A program made the position numbers and the translations under genes. Source: Cephalopachus bancanus (lineage: Eukaryota; Chordata; Mammalia; Primates; Tarsiidae). From it: a stretch of DNA of 64,000 nucleotides. This document shows positions 34,998 to 45,840 of this stretch, piece after piece; the stretch's first letter is position 1; each line of letters opens with the position of its first letter. The stretch is from NCBI GenBank assembly GCA_027257055.1, contig JAPVLO010000382.1, forward strand, positions 434,001 to 498,000, read 5' to 3'. The notes under the pieces were generated by a model, which ran no database searches, was not told the origin of the DNA, and saw nothing but the letters and a program-made list of their open reading frames with translations.

Positions 34998-36184
34998 GAT
35001 AGAAATGAAGTAATAAGTTCTGATAATTGTGGACATATATCACAAATATAATTGCATAAAGGGAGGGATTAGGACAAGAGTACAGGAAAGTTTAGAGCAC
35101 AGCTGTAGATAAAAGAAGAACAGGGAAAAAAGAGGAAAAGAAAAAGGGAAACACTTCAAGGAATAGGTAGGAAACAAGGCGTGTATTTGGAATTTAAATG
35201 AATTATTTTGTCTCCCAAGTTTTTAACTCACAATGTATTCTGCCGATGACAGTCTAATTCCCAATTAAGATATGCTAATAAGGCTGACCATATACCATAG
35301 ACTCACCATGCCTGATAAGCCACTTAGTTTCTTTCGGAGTTGGGGAGAGGGCAGCTATCTTATGTTTCCATACCTAAGTTTCTCATTGGCATTCCTTCTC
35401 CAAAGACACAAAATGGCCACATATTGTTCTAACTAATGATTTGTTTTATTCTAATACGCTTTTATCTCTGTCAAGTTGATTACTAGCTGCTTCATATTCT
35501 TCCATCTGCTTTTAGTTACCTTGATTAAAAACAATATACACAGGCATCTTTTTTATTAATGGAGAAAAATTGATTTCATTCTGGTCTATTTATCTGTGGA
35601 TAAGTGTAATTATTTTCCAGTGTGTAAAGCATCTTAGGAGGCTGCAAACACGACTTAGAAGTAACATTGCCAGAGAAGGGGAAGCTCATGCCACAGAGTC
35701 AACTTGCTGACCCACAAGTAATAGACAATGTATATTAGCTGAATTATGGTAATTGAGTGAAAATCTGGATTGCCCTTCAAGGGATATTAGCAAGAGAAGC
35801 AGAAAATGGCAGAAAGACTTCACATATATAGTGACCAATTACTGAGCATTCAAGCATAGTGAAAGTCACTGTGCACGTATTATCACATTTCATAGAAGCA
35901 AAGTCCATCCTCTTTCACATGCAAATTTCTCCCACTCCAGTCCCTGTCCTGTGGTACTGCTGGCATTCCAGGCTCCCTTCCAATGACTTCTGGGCATCCC
36001 CAGGAATTGCTTATACTCTACTAATGCCACGATCAAGCACATGCTGTAGAAATCTCCCAGATTTCCCTGATGGACTCACTTTCACTCCTCCGTTGTGTAC
36101 CATGATTTCTACTCGACTCCGTCTCAAGCTGTCATTGCAGAGCCTTCCTTTACTTCCCAAGCCAACACAAATCCAGATACAGAG
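34998..36184. other. Intergenic, no recognised element
   Basis: AT-rich, no gene or named repeat. A 134-codon open frame at 35859-36263 overlaps the following MIR and is not supported. Confidence 0.4.
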
Positions 36185-36612
36185 AATAGTAGTGGCTAAG
36201 ATTATGTGCTTTGCAGTTAAACTTCTTGAGATTCAAATTCAGGCTCTGACACTAGATGTATGATCTTAGGTGAGTTATTTAGCCTCTCTGTACCTCAGTT
36301 TCTTTCTCTGTGAAATGGAGCTGATAATAATAGTTCCACCATTGAGTTGCTATGAGGACTAGATGAGTTAATGCACTATATAATGGATTAATTTTTATGT
36401 GAGATTGAGTTTGTGAGAAATAGTGACAAAAGGGCAGAGAGGAAAAGCGGGAGGGAGTGAGAGGGAAGAAATTGGGAAAGACAATGAAAAACGTGGAGGA
36501 GAATGAATAAAGGTGGGTGGGGATAGAGAAAAAGCCGTATGGGGAAGTTAACTCATAGGTAGAGCACTTTGAAGAAGGCCTGGCACATTGTAAGGCTCAA
36601 TAAATATTAGTG
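36185..36612 (+). repeat. MIR, sense, split by an insertion
   Basis: The left part is 36185-36376 (GTGGCTAAGATTATGTGCTTTGC, CTCTGTACCTCAGTTTC, GAGGACTAGATGAGTTAATGC). The right part is 36546-36612 (TAGAGCACTTTGAAGAAGGCC, TGGCACATTGTAAGGCTCAATAAAT). The MIR consensus has these parts adjacent. Confidence 0.85.
36377..36545 (+). mobile_element. GA-rich dispersed unit, copy 2, inserted in a MIR
   Basis: Homologous end to end with copy 1 (34833-34986): ATATAATGGATTAATTTTTATGTGA, GCAGAGAGGAAAAGCGGGAGGGA, GGGAAAGACAATGAAAAACG, GATAGAGAAAAAGCCGTAT. I estimate about 75-80% identity. The MIR words GAGTTAATGCA (36366-36376) and AAGTTAACTCA (36545-36555) look like a decayed TSD. Confidence 0.65.
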
Positions 36613-36632
36613 ATGGCTTGCAATGGTTAAGA

Positions 36633-36889
36633 AACGTTACTGCCTGAGCCCGCGGGTTCGAGACCCGCCTGGGCAGGCGAGACCTTATCTCTACAATAAA
36701 TCAAAAATTAGCCGGGCGTGGTAACTCGCGCCTGTAGTTCCAGCTACTTGGAAGGCTGAGGCGGAAGGATCGCCGGTGTCCAGCAGCTCGAGGCTGCAGT
36801 GACCGGGAGCGGCCACTGCACTCCAGTCTGGGCGACAGAGTGAGACTCCAACTCAAAAAAAAAACAAAACAAAAAAAATAACTTTACTG
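36633..36889 (+). mobile_element. 5'-shortened Alu-derived SINE, second example, with TSD
   Basis: Element 36643-36879 begins CCTGAGCCCGCGGGTTCGAG, the same 5' nucleotide as the SINE at 2496, and ends in an A-rich tail. Flanked by AACGTTACTG (36633-36642) and AACTTTACTG (36880-36889). Confidence 0.88.
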
Positions 36890-37781
36890 AAGACATAACT
36901 TTCTTAGATTATAAAAAAATGACATCTTTGGGAATAAACAATTTAAAGTTGTATAACAGATCCTGCTGCTGCTAGAGTCCATTTGGCCACTCCCTAACAC
37001 AAACTCTGATGGATTGTCTCTCTTTTTAGTCTCTGCCATCTTGCTGGAGTCACATTCTTCTGTAGTTCACGCATTCCTCTTAGCTCCCATTTCCCACTAC
37101 ATCCTGAATCACAACCCCTAACTGAAGTCCTGAAGAAGTCTCTGCCTCTAAGGCATACAACATTTCACTTTTGTTATTTAGAAGCCTGAGGTCTTCATGA
37201 TCTTAATCCTTCCCACCCCCCACCCCAGACACTGAGCCTCACGTTTGCATAATCACAAGTCCCACTCAAGCTTTCCATAAACAAAACAATCTTCTTTCCA
37301 AATTTGAATTCTGACATTCCTAGGGTGGGAATAGGGATATAGAGGGCAGGAACCTCTCCACAGATTTTGAATTTGTCCATTAGCATTGAAAATATTAAAA
37401 ACATATTTTTGGACTAAAGCAAGCATGTTTTGAGCCCTTGAAACATGTTTGGTGTTGTTGTTGGTCATTATAGAAGAAAAATCTGAGGCCTAGGAACTAG
37501 ATGAGTGAAGAGGTGTAATTGGTGGCAATGACTTTGAAAACTGTTCCCTGGAAACATCTGATGAAGCTGGACCTTGAAGGTAATGATTATTTATTAATAT
37601 ATATGCTTCCCCTCACTATAAAATATACTGCCTTTGTGTTTTAATTATCCTGGTTTGTATTTCTGTCACTTTGTAGAAATAGTCTTCTTGACAATTGTTA
37701 ATGTTCTCCAAGTTGCTATCTCAGACAGTTTTTTCTTTTTTTAAAAAATATCTTATTTTCTTTTATTTATTTTATTTTATG
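36890..37781. other. Intergenic, no recognised element
   Basis: No named element or gene. Confidence 0.4.
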
Positions 37782-38068
37782 TTTTGAGTTGGAGTCTCAC
37801 ACTGTCGCCCAGGCTAGAGTGCAATGATATGCTCAGAGCCACCGCAGCCTTGATCTGCTGGGCTCAGGCGATCCTTCCACCTCAGCCTTCCAAGTAGCTG
37901 GAACTACAGGCATACGTTAACATGCCTTGGCTAGTTTTTTTGATATATTGTAGAGATGAGGTCTCGCCAAGTTGCCCAGACTGGTCGTGAGCCCATGGGC
38001 TCAGGCAATCCTCTCACCTCAGCTTCCCAAAGCGCTGGGATTATAGGCATGAGCCATTGTGCCTGGTC
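37782..38068 (-). mobile_element. Strepsirrhine-type Alu, antisense
   Basis: TTTTGAGTTGGAGTCTCACAC to GAGCCATTGTGCCTGGTC, with the complement of TCTACAATATATCAAAAAAA. Confidence 0.92.
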
Positions 38069-38803
38069 TACATTTTTCTTAATCTACATCTTCCTCCTTG
38101 ACTCTTTAGGACATTATTGAAATTCTATTCTCTATTGGATCTTCTGGTTCTTCAATCTTCTAATTTTCCTTGAACCTCTATTGCTCCTTCTTTAACATTT
38201 TTGTGGCCTTCTCTTCCTTCCCCTTCTCCTTTCCTCCAGTTGTTACTATGGCCTAAGGTTTATTCTTGATTTTTTTCCCCATGTTTTCCACATTTTCTCC
38301 TATAGTTCTTATTTATTGCTAAAACTTCACATATAATTTCTCTGTAAGTGAATCCCGAATTTGTATCTCTACCTTTGGCATTTCCTGTATCTATACTTGC
38401 CTCTTCAACTGCCTCTCTATCTTTCTATTTAGACATTTAACTAAAACCTTAGTCTCAAACACAAAGTTTTCATTTTCAAAGTCAATGATGTTTTATTAAA
38501 GTGTGTGTGTATGTTTTACTAATGGTACCAGTCTTATATTGATACAGATTTAGAACATATAAGCTAATGTTTATACATTTAAAAAAATCATGGTCCACTG
38601 TAAGAAATGCATTTTGCATCAATCATAACCTGTGTATCTGTAAGCATGCAGACCAACACACATGTAGCTGAAAGAAAATTTCACAAAATAGTACTTAATA
38701 ATAATAATAGTACTTATTTTCACAAAATAGTACTTACCTTAATAAGTGAGATGCACTCCAATCTATTGTATTCTAATCTACTCCATTCCATTAAAACAAT
38801 CTG
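38069..38803. other. Intergenic with a short tandem
   Basis: TTTCACAAAATAGTACTTA occurs at about 38680 and again at about 38718, separated by an AAT repeat. Otherwise AT-rich and unremarkable. Confidence 0.5.
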
Positions 38804-39098
38804 AGGCTGAGCGTGGTGGTTCATGCCTATAATCTCAGTATTTTGGGAGGCCAAGGTGAGAGGATTGCCTGAGCCCATGGGTTTGAGACCAGCCTGGGCA
38901 ACTTGGCGAGACCTCATCTCTACAATAAATCAAAAAATTAAGTGGGCGTGGTGGCGCGTGCCTATAGTTCCAGCTATTGGAAGGCTGAGGCAGAAGGATC
39001 ACCTGAGCCCAGCAAGTCGAGGCTGTGGTGGCCATGAGCATGCCACTGCACTCCAGCCTGGGTGACAGAGTGAGACTCCAACTTAAAAAAAAAAAAAA
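38804..39098 (+). mobile_element. Strepsirrhine-type Alu, sense
   Basis: GGCTGAGCGTGGTGGTTCATG to a poly(A) run, with CTCTACAATAAATCAAAAAA. Confidence 0.93.
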
Positions 39099-39289
39099 TC
39101 TGGTTGTGTCCCATTAAATTGATTTTATGACTCAGTAAGGATATATAAATTGCTCTTCTGAAAATATTGCTTTTAAATAATTTTTCATTCATTTTTCTCT
39201 TTTAACTCCCAAATCTAATGAATTATTAAGTACTGTGTTTATTTTCAAAATACATTGCATGGTCTAACCTCTTTGTAAATTTTTCTGTC

Positions 39290-39484
39290 TGATTCTTTCA
39301 AAATGTCACCTTTATTGGGAAGCCTTCTTAACTAACTATAAGTTATTTTATTCTCTTCTAAGCAATTGTATTTATTTGGTTGTATCTTTCTTAAATTACT
39401 TAATCATCTAAAATATCACACTTCATAACCCTCTTTTAAAAATCTTGCTTTATTTTTCCTTCTTAGATCTTGTCACTTAGCAAT
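39290..39484 (+). repeat. L2 LINE relic, left part (split by ERV-L)
   Basis: GGGAAGCCTTCTTAACTAAC to GTCACTTAGCAAT. It continues, in L2 order, at 45709 after the provirus, which shows that the ERV-L inserted into this L2. Confidence 0.65.
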
Positions 39485-39937
39485 TATATTAGTCGGGGTT
39501 CCAAGAGAGACAGAAAAAATAGGATATATTTTTATCTATATATGAATATAGATATAGATGTAGCTAGATGAGAGAAGATTTATTCAAGGAATGAGCTTAT
39601 GTGATTATGGAGGCCGAGAAGATCCATGACAGGCTGTCTGCAATCTGGGGACCTTGTGTTGCTGGTAGTATGACTCAATCCAAGTCTGAAGGTCTCAGAG
39701 CTATGGAATTTCATAGTGTAACCCTCAGTCTGAGGCTGAAAGCCCAAGAAACTGAAGGACTGGTAATATAAGTCCTGGAGTCTCAAGGTTGGAGGTCCTA
39801 GAGTTCTGGTGTCTAAGGGCAAGAGAAGGAGCGTGACCCTACTCCAGGAGAGAGAGTGAAAAAATTCTTTTCTCTCTTTTTTGTTCTATCTAGGCCCCAA
39901 ATGCGTAGGATGGTGCTTACCTACATTGAGGGCAGAT
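39485..39937 (-). repeat. ERV-L 3' LTR (MLT2-type), truncated
   Basis: Aligns with the 5' LTR over the stretch with CTCAGTCTGAGGCTGAA and TGTTCTATCTAGGCCCC. The retroviral 5' part of this LTR, which would lie to the right, is replaced by the rearranged block 39938-40350. Confidence 0.85.
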
Positions 39938-40227
39938 GTAAATTCATCTCTACAATAAATCAAAAAATTAGCATTTTGAGGGTGTTTGCAGGTGAGACTA
40001 GCATGTGAGTCAGTGGACTGAGGAGGTATCTGCCCTCAATGTAGGCAAGCACCATCCTACACATTTGGGGCCTAGATAGAGCAAAAAAGAGAGAAAAGAA
40101 TTTTTTCACTCTCTCTCCTAGAGCAGGGTCACGCTCCTTCTCTTGCCTTAGACACCAAAAAAGAGAGAAAAGAATTTTTTCACTCTCTCTTGGAGCAGGG
40201 TCACGCTCCTTCTCTTGCCCTTAGACA
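39810..40227. repeat. Inverted duplication plus tandem copy inside the 3' LTR
   Basis: The left arm 39810-39937 and right arm 40028-40155 are inverted copies, 128 bp each, with about six differences by eye (about 95% identity). The right inverted segment extends inward to 39974 with more LTR sequence. Its last 72 or so bases are repeated in tandem at 40156-40227. The spacer holds a 34-base Alu piece (39940-39973). Confidence 0.93.
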
Positions 40228-40350
40228 CACACCTGTAGTTCCAGCTACTTGGAAGGCTGAGACAGAGGGATCACTGGAGCCCAGCAGGTCGACGCTGGGG
40301 TAGCTGCCTGTGTGATGGAGTGAGACTCCAACTCAAAAAAAAGAAAAAAG
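39938..40350 (+). mobile_element. Alu interrupted by the inverted LTR segment
   Basis: The Alu middle TCATCTCTACAATAAATCAA (39943-39973) is followed only at 40226 by the second arm ACACCTGTAGTTCCAGCTAC, ending in an A-rich tail at 40350. The 250 bases between are LTR sequence, not Alu. The left arm of the Alu is missing. Confidence 0.85.
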
Positions 40351-40379
40351 AATGGTAGTAGAAGAAAGGGTGAGTGAGT

Positions 40380-40838
40380 GTGTGTGATGGAAGCAGTCCA
40401 GTGAAATCAACTCACTGCCAGGTAGCTGGTTGATCATCCTGGAGAATGGGGCCATATCAAGGGTTGCGTGTTGGTTTCTACTGCTGTCAGATTGAGCACT
40501 CAGAGTGGCCATAGCCAGGTCAGTATTGATGAGCAGAAATCTATATTGCTGAGCCCATGCACAATCTCCATCCTTGCCACCATGACTACTTTATTCATGA
40601 GTCCATTGGGCAATGGCAGAGGGACTGGGTGAAGACGCTGGCTAGCCTCCATAGAACGGGTCATCCTAATCACTTGATTATTAAAATTCTCCTCTGCTGA
40701 GGTCACTCTTTGGCAAACGTTCACCTGGGGCACAAAAATCTTCACATCTTTTGCCCATTCAGAGAAATCTATCCACATACCTCTTTCCCAATTTTCCACT
40801 CGTGTTTCTTCTAGTGCCTGACCATCTGGCCAAACCAT
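40380..40838 (-). pseudogene. ERV-L pol: RNase H end and start of integrase, decayed
   Basis: An open stretch 40838-40500 keeps recognisable ERV-L wording around ERGMWIDFSEWAKDVKIF and VTSAEENFNNQVIRMTRS, the RNase H to integrase junction. The zinc-binding His positions expected after this are not preserved. Integrase is cut short by the rearranged 3' LTR. Confidence 0.85.
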
Positions 40839-40860
40839 TGGCCAGAGATCATGGATCTAT

Positions 40861-41860
40861 ATGTTATCACACATTTGGCCATTTCTCCTTTCAAGCAAAG
40901 TGAACAATGAGGCGCCCTGCTCCAAGTTCCATCTATTGAGAAGACTTCCCCTCACAACTGCCTCCAAGAATGTTCCAGAAAGGGCCTGTAGTGCTGCTGC
41001 TGCCCACTTTCAGGTGGCACCTGTGTATCACATAGAAACATCTGTAAACAAAGCCCTAGCCTTCCTTTGTCACCTGACTGTAAGTGCTCCCCACAAGGCT
41101 GTAGGTGCAGGCAGGGAGAGAGAACACAGTGTAGCAGGAGTAGGAATGATTTGGGCCATTACTTCATAACTTACTTGTGTCTTCAGGACCTGACTGAGCC
41201 CTGCCATGTATATACCACTTCCATTTGATGTGGGAGTACTCTTGTCAGGCATGCTTAGCCTTATGGCTTGGTGCATTCTGATAGCAACCCATTCATGGTA
41301 GGCATCTCAGGTCACACAGTAACTTGGTAGCTCGTGGTAAATTATCCAGCTTCTACTAAGGCCCATAGCAGGTCAAGAACTGTCTCTCAAAAGAAGAGTA
41401 GTTATGTGCAGATGATGGTAGGACCTTGCTTTAAAATCCTAAGGGCCTCTGCTTTAATTTGCCAAAGGGCCCTGCCAAAAGCTCCAAACAGCATCCTCAT
41501 CTGTGGCTGACACCTCATGTATCACCGCAACTGTTGGATCATGTGATCCAAGTGGCAGAGCAGCTCGGACCTGTTGCAGAACTTTCTCCTGTTCTGAGCT
41601 CCACTCAAAACTAGCAACTTTTTGTGTCATTTGGTAGATGGGCTGGAATGAAGAATATGTTCTTCCCATATCCAAATAGGTCCACTAGGTGTTGTGCTAC
41701 TTTCTTGGTTATAGGAGGGACCAGATGCAACCACGTATCTCTCACCTGAGAAGGGGTATCTCAACATGCCCCACACTACTGGACCCACTGAAGCAGAGGG
41801 CCACTGAATTTTAGTTTTATCTACTTTCCAACCTCTGATACACAAATGTCTTACCAATAA
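40861..41860 (-). pseudogene. ERV-L pol: RT thumb/connection and RNase H, decayed
   Basis: Open pieces at 41857-41627 and 41675-41454 carry thumb/connection-type sequence (YQMTQKVASFEWSSEQEKVL). The part from 41276 down to 40861 corresponds to RNase H but is broken by stops. Confidence 0.8.
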
Positions 41861-42450
41861 GTCCAGATAATTGCTACATCTTGCTCACTGGATCCATTCA
41901 GGATAAGGTCATTCATGTAATGGACCAGTGTGACATCTTGTGGAGGGAAAGGTGGTTAAGATTTCTGTAAACTAAATTGTGACATAGGGCAGGAGAGTTG
42001 ATCTACCTCCGAGGTAAGGACAATGAAGGTATATTTCTGGCCTTTCTAGCTGAAAGCAAACTACTTCTGGTGAGCCTTGTGAACAGGTATGGAGAAAGAT
42101 GCATTTGACAGAACAATAGCTGCATACCAGGTATAAGGAGGTGTATTAATTTGCTCAAGCAATGAAGCCGCATCTGGTGCAGAGGCTACAATTGGTGTTA
42201 CCACTTTGCTAAGCTTGTAACAATTTACTGTTTTTCTCTAGTGTCCATCTGTTTTTTGTACATGCCAGATAGGAGAGTTGAGTGGTGAGGTGGTGGAAAT
42301 CACCACCTCTGTACACTTCAAGTACTCAATGATGGCATTAATTTCTGCAGTCCCTCCAGGGATGTTATATTGTTTTTGATTTACTGTTTTCCTAGGTAGA
42401 GGTAGCTCTAATGTCCTCCATTTGGCCTTTCCCACCATAATAGACCTCAT
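41861..42450 (-). pseudogene. ERV-L pol: reverse transcriptase fingers/palm, decayed
   Basis: The open piece 42450-42238 has an RT finger motif (TTSPLNSPIWHVQKTDGH). The polymerase active-site motif near 41900-41930 reads Y-M-N-D instead of the usual Y-x-D-D, so the first catalytic Asp is changed to Asn. Several stops and frameshifts. Confidence 0.85.
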
Positions 42451-42513
42451 TCCACAGGTCAGGGAACGAGTGTGGAGATTCTGCCAGCTGCTAATGCAAT
42501 ATGTCTATTCCAA

Positions 42514-42735
42514 TTATGCATCTGGAGCTGGAGAAATGAATACAGGCTGAGCTTGGTGACCCACTGGACACACTGTGAGCTGGACCTGAGCTAAAGCTCC
42601 ATTGATCACCTGACCTCCATAAACACCTACTCTGGCTGGAGGGTCAATGTGATGCTTTGGGCCTCCTGGAATCAGTGTCAGTTCAGAGCCAGTGTTCAGT
42701 AGACCCCGAAGAGTGTGAGTATTTCCCTTCCCCAA
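42514..42735 (-). pseudogene. ERV-L protease relic
   Basis: An open stretch with a retropepsin-like motif L-L-N-T-G-S near residue 12, where the active site normally has D-T-G; the catalytic Asp is replaced by Asn. It lies between gag-like and RT sequence, as expected. Confidence 0.75.
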
Positions 42736-44806
42736 TGCTCAAGGACCCTTTGGGGAAGGACAAGAAGAAGATTAACAATATACATTTTCGTTAGTGTACC
42801 AAGGTCCTTCCTAAAGGAGACCTGACCTCTTCTTCATTCAAAGGCTTTTGGGTCTGTAAACTGGCCTAAATCTGGCACATGATCTCTTGTTGTTATGATT
42901 TGTGTTAGACTTTTGTTCACTTGACCTGGAAAGTTTCTGCTTACACAGGTCAAGTACGAATATAATAGGCTTTCCATTTATTTCACTTCTAGGAACACTG
43001 TGACTAATTAGCCAATGTCATAGATCTCCACAAGTCAGATTATTCTGACCGCTGCTTAGCCTCTGCTGTCCATTATAGGAACTACATCCATCATGCTTTG
43101 GCGATTGAGAGCTGAGATTTAGAGCCGCCATCTAGCTCTGGCCACCAGGATCCAATTATTCCCATTGCATTTAAGTTTTCCAATTGAGGGATGCGGTTCC
43201 CACTGTAAGGTTCATCCTTATAGTTTACAGGGGTGCTGGTGCTCCTCTCACAGATCTATTTTTCAACGTATTGACAAAAGGTATGTCTTTGGACTCTCCC
43301 AGCGTGGGTGAAAAGGTTTTAAGTAACAAATCGACTCCAGCGTTCCAATCTCCCTATGTCTTTGAATTCCTTCCTCTACAGCTTGCTCACAGGGGGCCAT
43401 CTTTCCGTCTATGTTTCAGTCAAACAAACACATTGTTATCACCTTTCCTAACTCCTGGGGCTGAGTCTCTGTTTCATGGGCCCATATCAATATATTTGAC
43501 CGGTTCTACCATTATCCCACACCCTCAGTAAACATTCTCACACGAGTCCCCAAAGTTTCTGCTTGTACAAATCAGAAAACTCAAGCCATTCTTTTGGAGT
43601 GCGGCACACCTCCTCAGGGCTCATGCTTGGCACCTCACCTTTAGGGCTGGCTGGGACTTGATCCTGGTTAAAAGTTTGGAAGCAAAGAGGGACTGTGGGG
43701 GTGGGTCTTGAAGAGAATCAGCATTGTCTTGACTGGCAACAGCTTTAGGGGAGGCCTTTACTGTTTCCTCAGGCAATGCAGAGTCAATCCTCTTAGAAGT
43801 GGGAAGGCCAACACTTTCACCACTAGGGGTGGGGTGGGGATGCTGCTGCCTCTGGAGATGAGAAGGCCACATCCCTTGGCAAAAAACGATCCATTAGAAT
43901 TTAGGAGCTCAGCCGGCAGGGCTTGGTGGCTCAGCCTGTAATCCCAGCGCTTTGGGAGGCCGAGGTGAGTGGATTGCCTGAGCAGGCGGGTTCGAGACCC
44001 GCCTGAGCAACTTGGCGAGACCTCATCTCTACAATAAATCAAAAATGAGCCGGGCGTGGTAGCGCGCGCCTGTAGTTCCAGCTACTTGGAAGGCTGAGGC
44101 AGAAGGATCGCCGGAGCCCAGCAGGTCGAGGCTGCGGTTGGGAGTGGCCACTGCACTCCAGTCTGGGCGATAGAGTGAGACTCCAACTCAAACAAAAACA
44201 AAAACAAAAAGAAGAATTTAGGAGCTCAATGTCTCCAGCTTCATCGGGGTCCTGCCACACATCTTCATCCCAACTTACAGGTTTCCGTTCTTCCCAATCA
44301 ATGCCTTCACTTCAACAGTAGACATCCTGAGAGACTGAGAGTTCAACTTTTGTTGTAAATCAGCCAATCACATGATGAGAACTTGTGTTTGATTTTCAGA
44401 AATTTTAGAAGATTCAGGCTCAGGGCACCCTTAGAAGCTCTTAGGCTATTTAGGCAGCACTGAAACTGGAAATTTGAATCTCTGAACTCGTATATTTTTT
44501 TTCATCACTTTGCCCAGTGACATTAGAAGTAACCAACCGATGTTATTATATTTCTTGGTTTTCCACAAATGTTCAAATACACCACATACAGAGTCACCAA
44601 GTTCCTTGTTTCTAATTTGGATTTGGATTTGGAGTATCAAATGCAGATATTTTGTGTTTCTCTGCAGGTTACGCTGTGGATTATCAGTGCTCTCTGTATT
44701 ATTAGAAGTATGTTCTTAGTATTTTTAGATCTAAGCAGATTAGAGAGACAATTCTAGAAACCCCAAAACCAGTCAAGGAAACTCATCCTCAAAATTCTGT
44801 CTGTTA
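42736..44806 (-). pseudogene. ERV-L gag region, strongly decayed
   Basis: Position between the primer-binding site and protease identifies this as gag. The sequence has no long open frame and is interrupted by an Alu (43912-44213). Confidence 0.6.
43897..44228 (+). mobile_element. Strepsirrhine-type Alu, sense, nested in ERV-L, perfect 15-bp TSD
   Basis: Element 43912-44213, flanked by perfect GAATTTAGGAGCTCA copies (43897-43911, 44214-44228). Its left arm has GCGGGTTCGAGACCCGCCTG, nearly free of CpG decay, so it is among the youngest Alus in the window. Confidence 0.96.
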
Positions 44807-44824
44807 GAGCTCCTCCCGGTACCA
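44807..44824 (-). other. ERV-L primer-binding site (Leu-tRNA-like)
   Basis: On the minus strand TGGTACCGGGAGGAGCTC, five bases after the 5' LTR. TGGTACC plus a GGGAG continuation fits a tRNA 3' end of the Leu type, the primer class for which ERV-L is named. Confidence 0.65.
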
Positions 44825-44829
44825 AAATC

Positions 44830-45704
44830 TATATTAATTAGAGTGCTCCAGAGGGACATGAAAAATAAAAATAAGATCCTAAGCCCCCCAGTTGACTGAA
44901 TGGACATCCTCTTGGTCAACAGGACCCCAGAGGAACCTTAAAAACTGAGTTTCTGGCCATGACGGGATGGGAGCATGCCTCAGTATGCCTCTTTCTTATA
45001 CTATTAACGTTTAACCAGAATTATTTTCTAAGGAGTAAGCAGAAACCAGTTCTGGAAAACAAGAAATAAACAACTCATTCTTTTATCTCCTTTAGCCAGT
45101 TATCTGAAGCTGCGACTGGACTCCCCTTCTGTTTTTGTGATTTCAACATGACCGCTCACCAGTTTCACAATGCTTCCCTTTCTAAAATGTGACTGTCATC
45201 TCTGAACTGGTTTTGGTCATCTCACAGAGGATGTACGGTGAGGATTTTCATGTCCTCTGCTTCACCTTCTGATGTTAGAGGGCTGAAGACTCCACCCTTG
45301 GATTCTGAGTCCCAAAACCTCAGAACAAAAGAAGTCGATGGCATAACTCTCAGTCTGAGGCTGAAGGCCTGAGAACTTGAGGGAATGCTGATGTACGTTC
45401 TGAAGCCCCAAGACTGGAGAGTCTGGAATTCTGATGTCTAAGGGCAGGAGGAGGAGAGGATTCCAGCTCCAGGAGAGTGAAGACATTTTCTCTCTCTCTC
45501 TCTCTCTCTTTTTTTTGTTCTATCTGGGGCCCCGGTGGATTAACTAGTACCTACCCAAACTGAAGGTGGGTCTTCTCGCCTCAGTCCACTGACTCACACA
45601 TGAATTTCCCTAATCACCTTCACAGACACACCCAGAAGTAATGCTTTACCAGATCTCTAGGTATTCCTTAATTCAGTCAAGCTGACACCTAAAGTTAACT
45701 ATCA
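44830..45704 (-). repeat. ERV-L 5' LTR (MLT2-type) with an internal insertion
   Basis: Ends match an MLT2 LTR: TATATTAATTAGAGTGCTCC at 44830 and GTTAACTATCA at 45694-45704. Sequence from about 44880 to 45290 has no counterpart in the 3' LTR and is probably a later insertion. A (TC)n run lies at 45490-45511. Confidence 0.8.
44880..45290. mobile_element. Unidentified insertion in the 5' LTR
   Basis: About 400 bases (GTTGACTGAATGGACATCC..., CTGGCCATGACGGGATGGG, GAGTAAGCAGAAACCAG) that are not MLT2 sequence. The style suggests a solo LTR of another endogenous retrovirus, but I cannot name it and see no clear TSD. Confidence 0.4.
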
Positions 45705-45708
45705 CAAT

Positions 45709-45840
45709 GTGTTTACATATGTTTATTTATTTTCTACCTCTTCCACTAAATTGTGAGATCCAAGACAGCAATGACTTGGTATCCCCAACACTTAGAAATG
45801 AACTGTGCTTGGAACAGAGGCCATCAATAAACATGGCTGG
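45709..45840 (+). repeat. L2 LINE relic, right part
   Basis: GTGTTTACATATGTTTATTTATT, CCACTAAATTGTGAGATCC, AAGACAGCAATGACTTGG and CATCAATAAAC follow the L2 3' end; continues from 39484. Confidence 0.75.

Larger units (their letters stand above)
39485..45704 (-). mobile_element. ERV-L endogenous retrovirus (provirus), decayed
   Basis: A 6.2-kb ancient provirus on the minus strand: 5' LTR 44830-45704, primer-binding site, gag-pro-pol relics, 3' LTR 39485 onward. Both LTRs start (plus-strand view) TATATTA. A CAAT direct repeat at 39481-39484 and 45705-45708 is a candidate short TSD, and the two flanks are parts of one L2. No env-like region is seen, as expected for ERV-L. The coding regions are full of stops, and key active-site residues are changed. 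It is a fossil without coding capacity. Confidence 0.9.
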
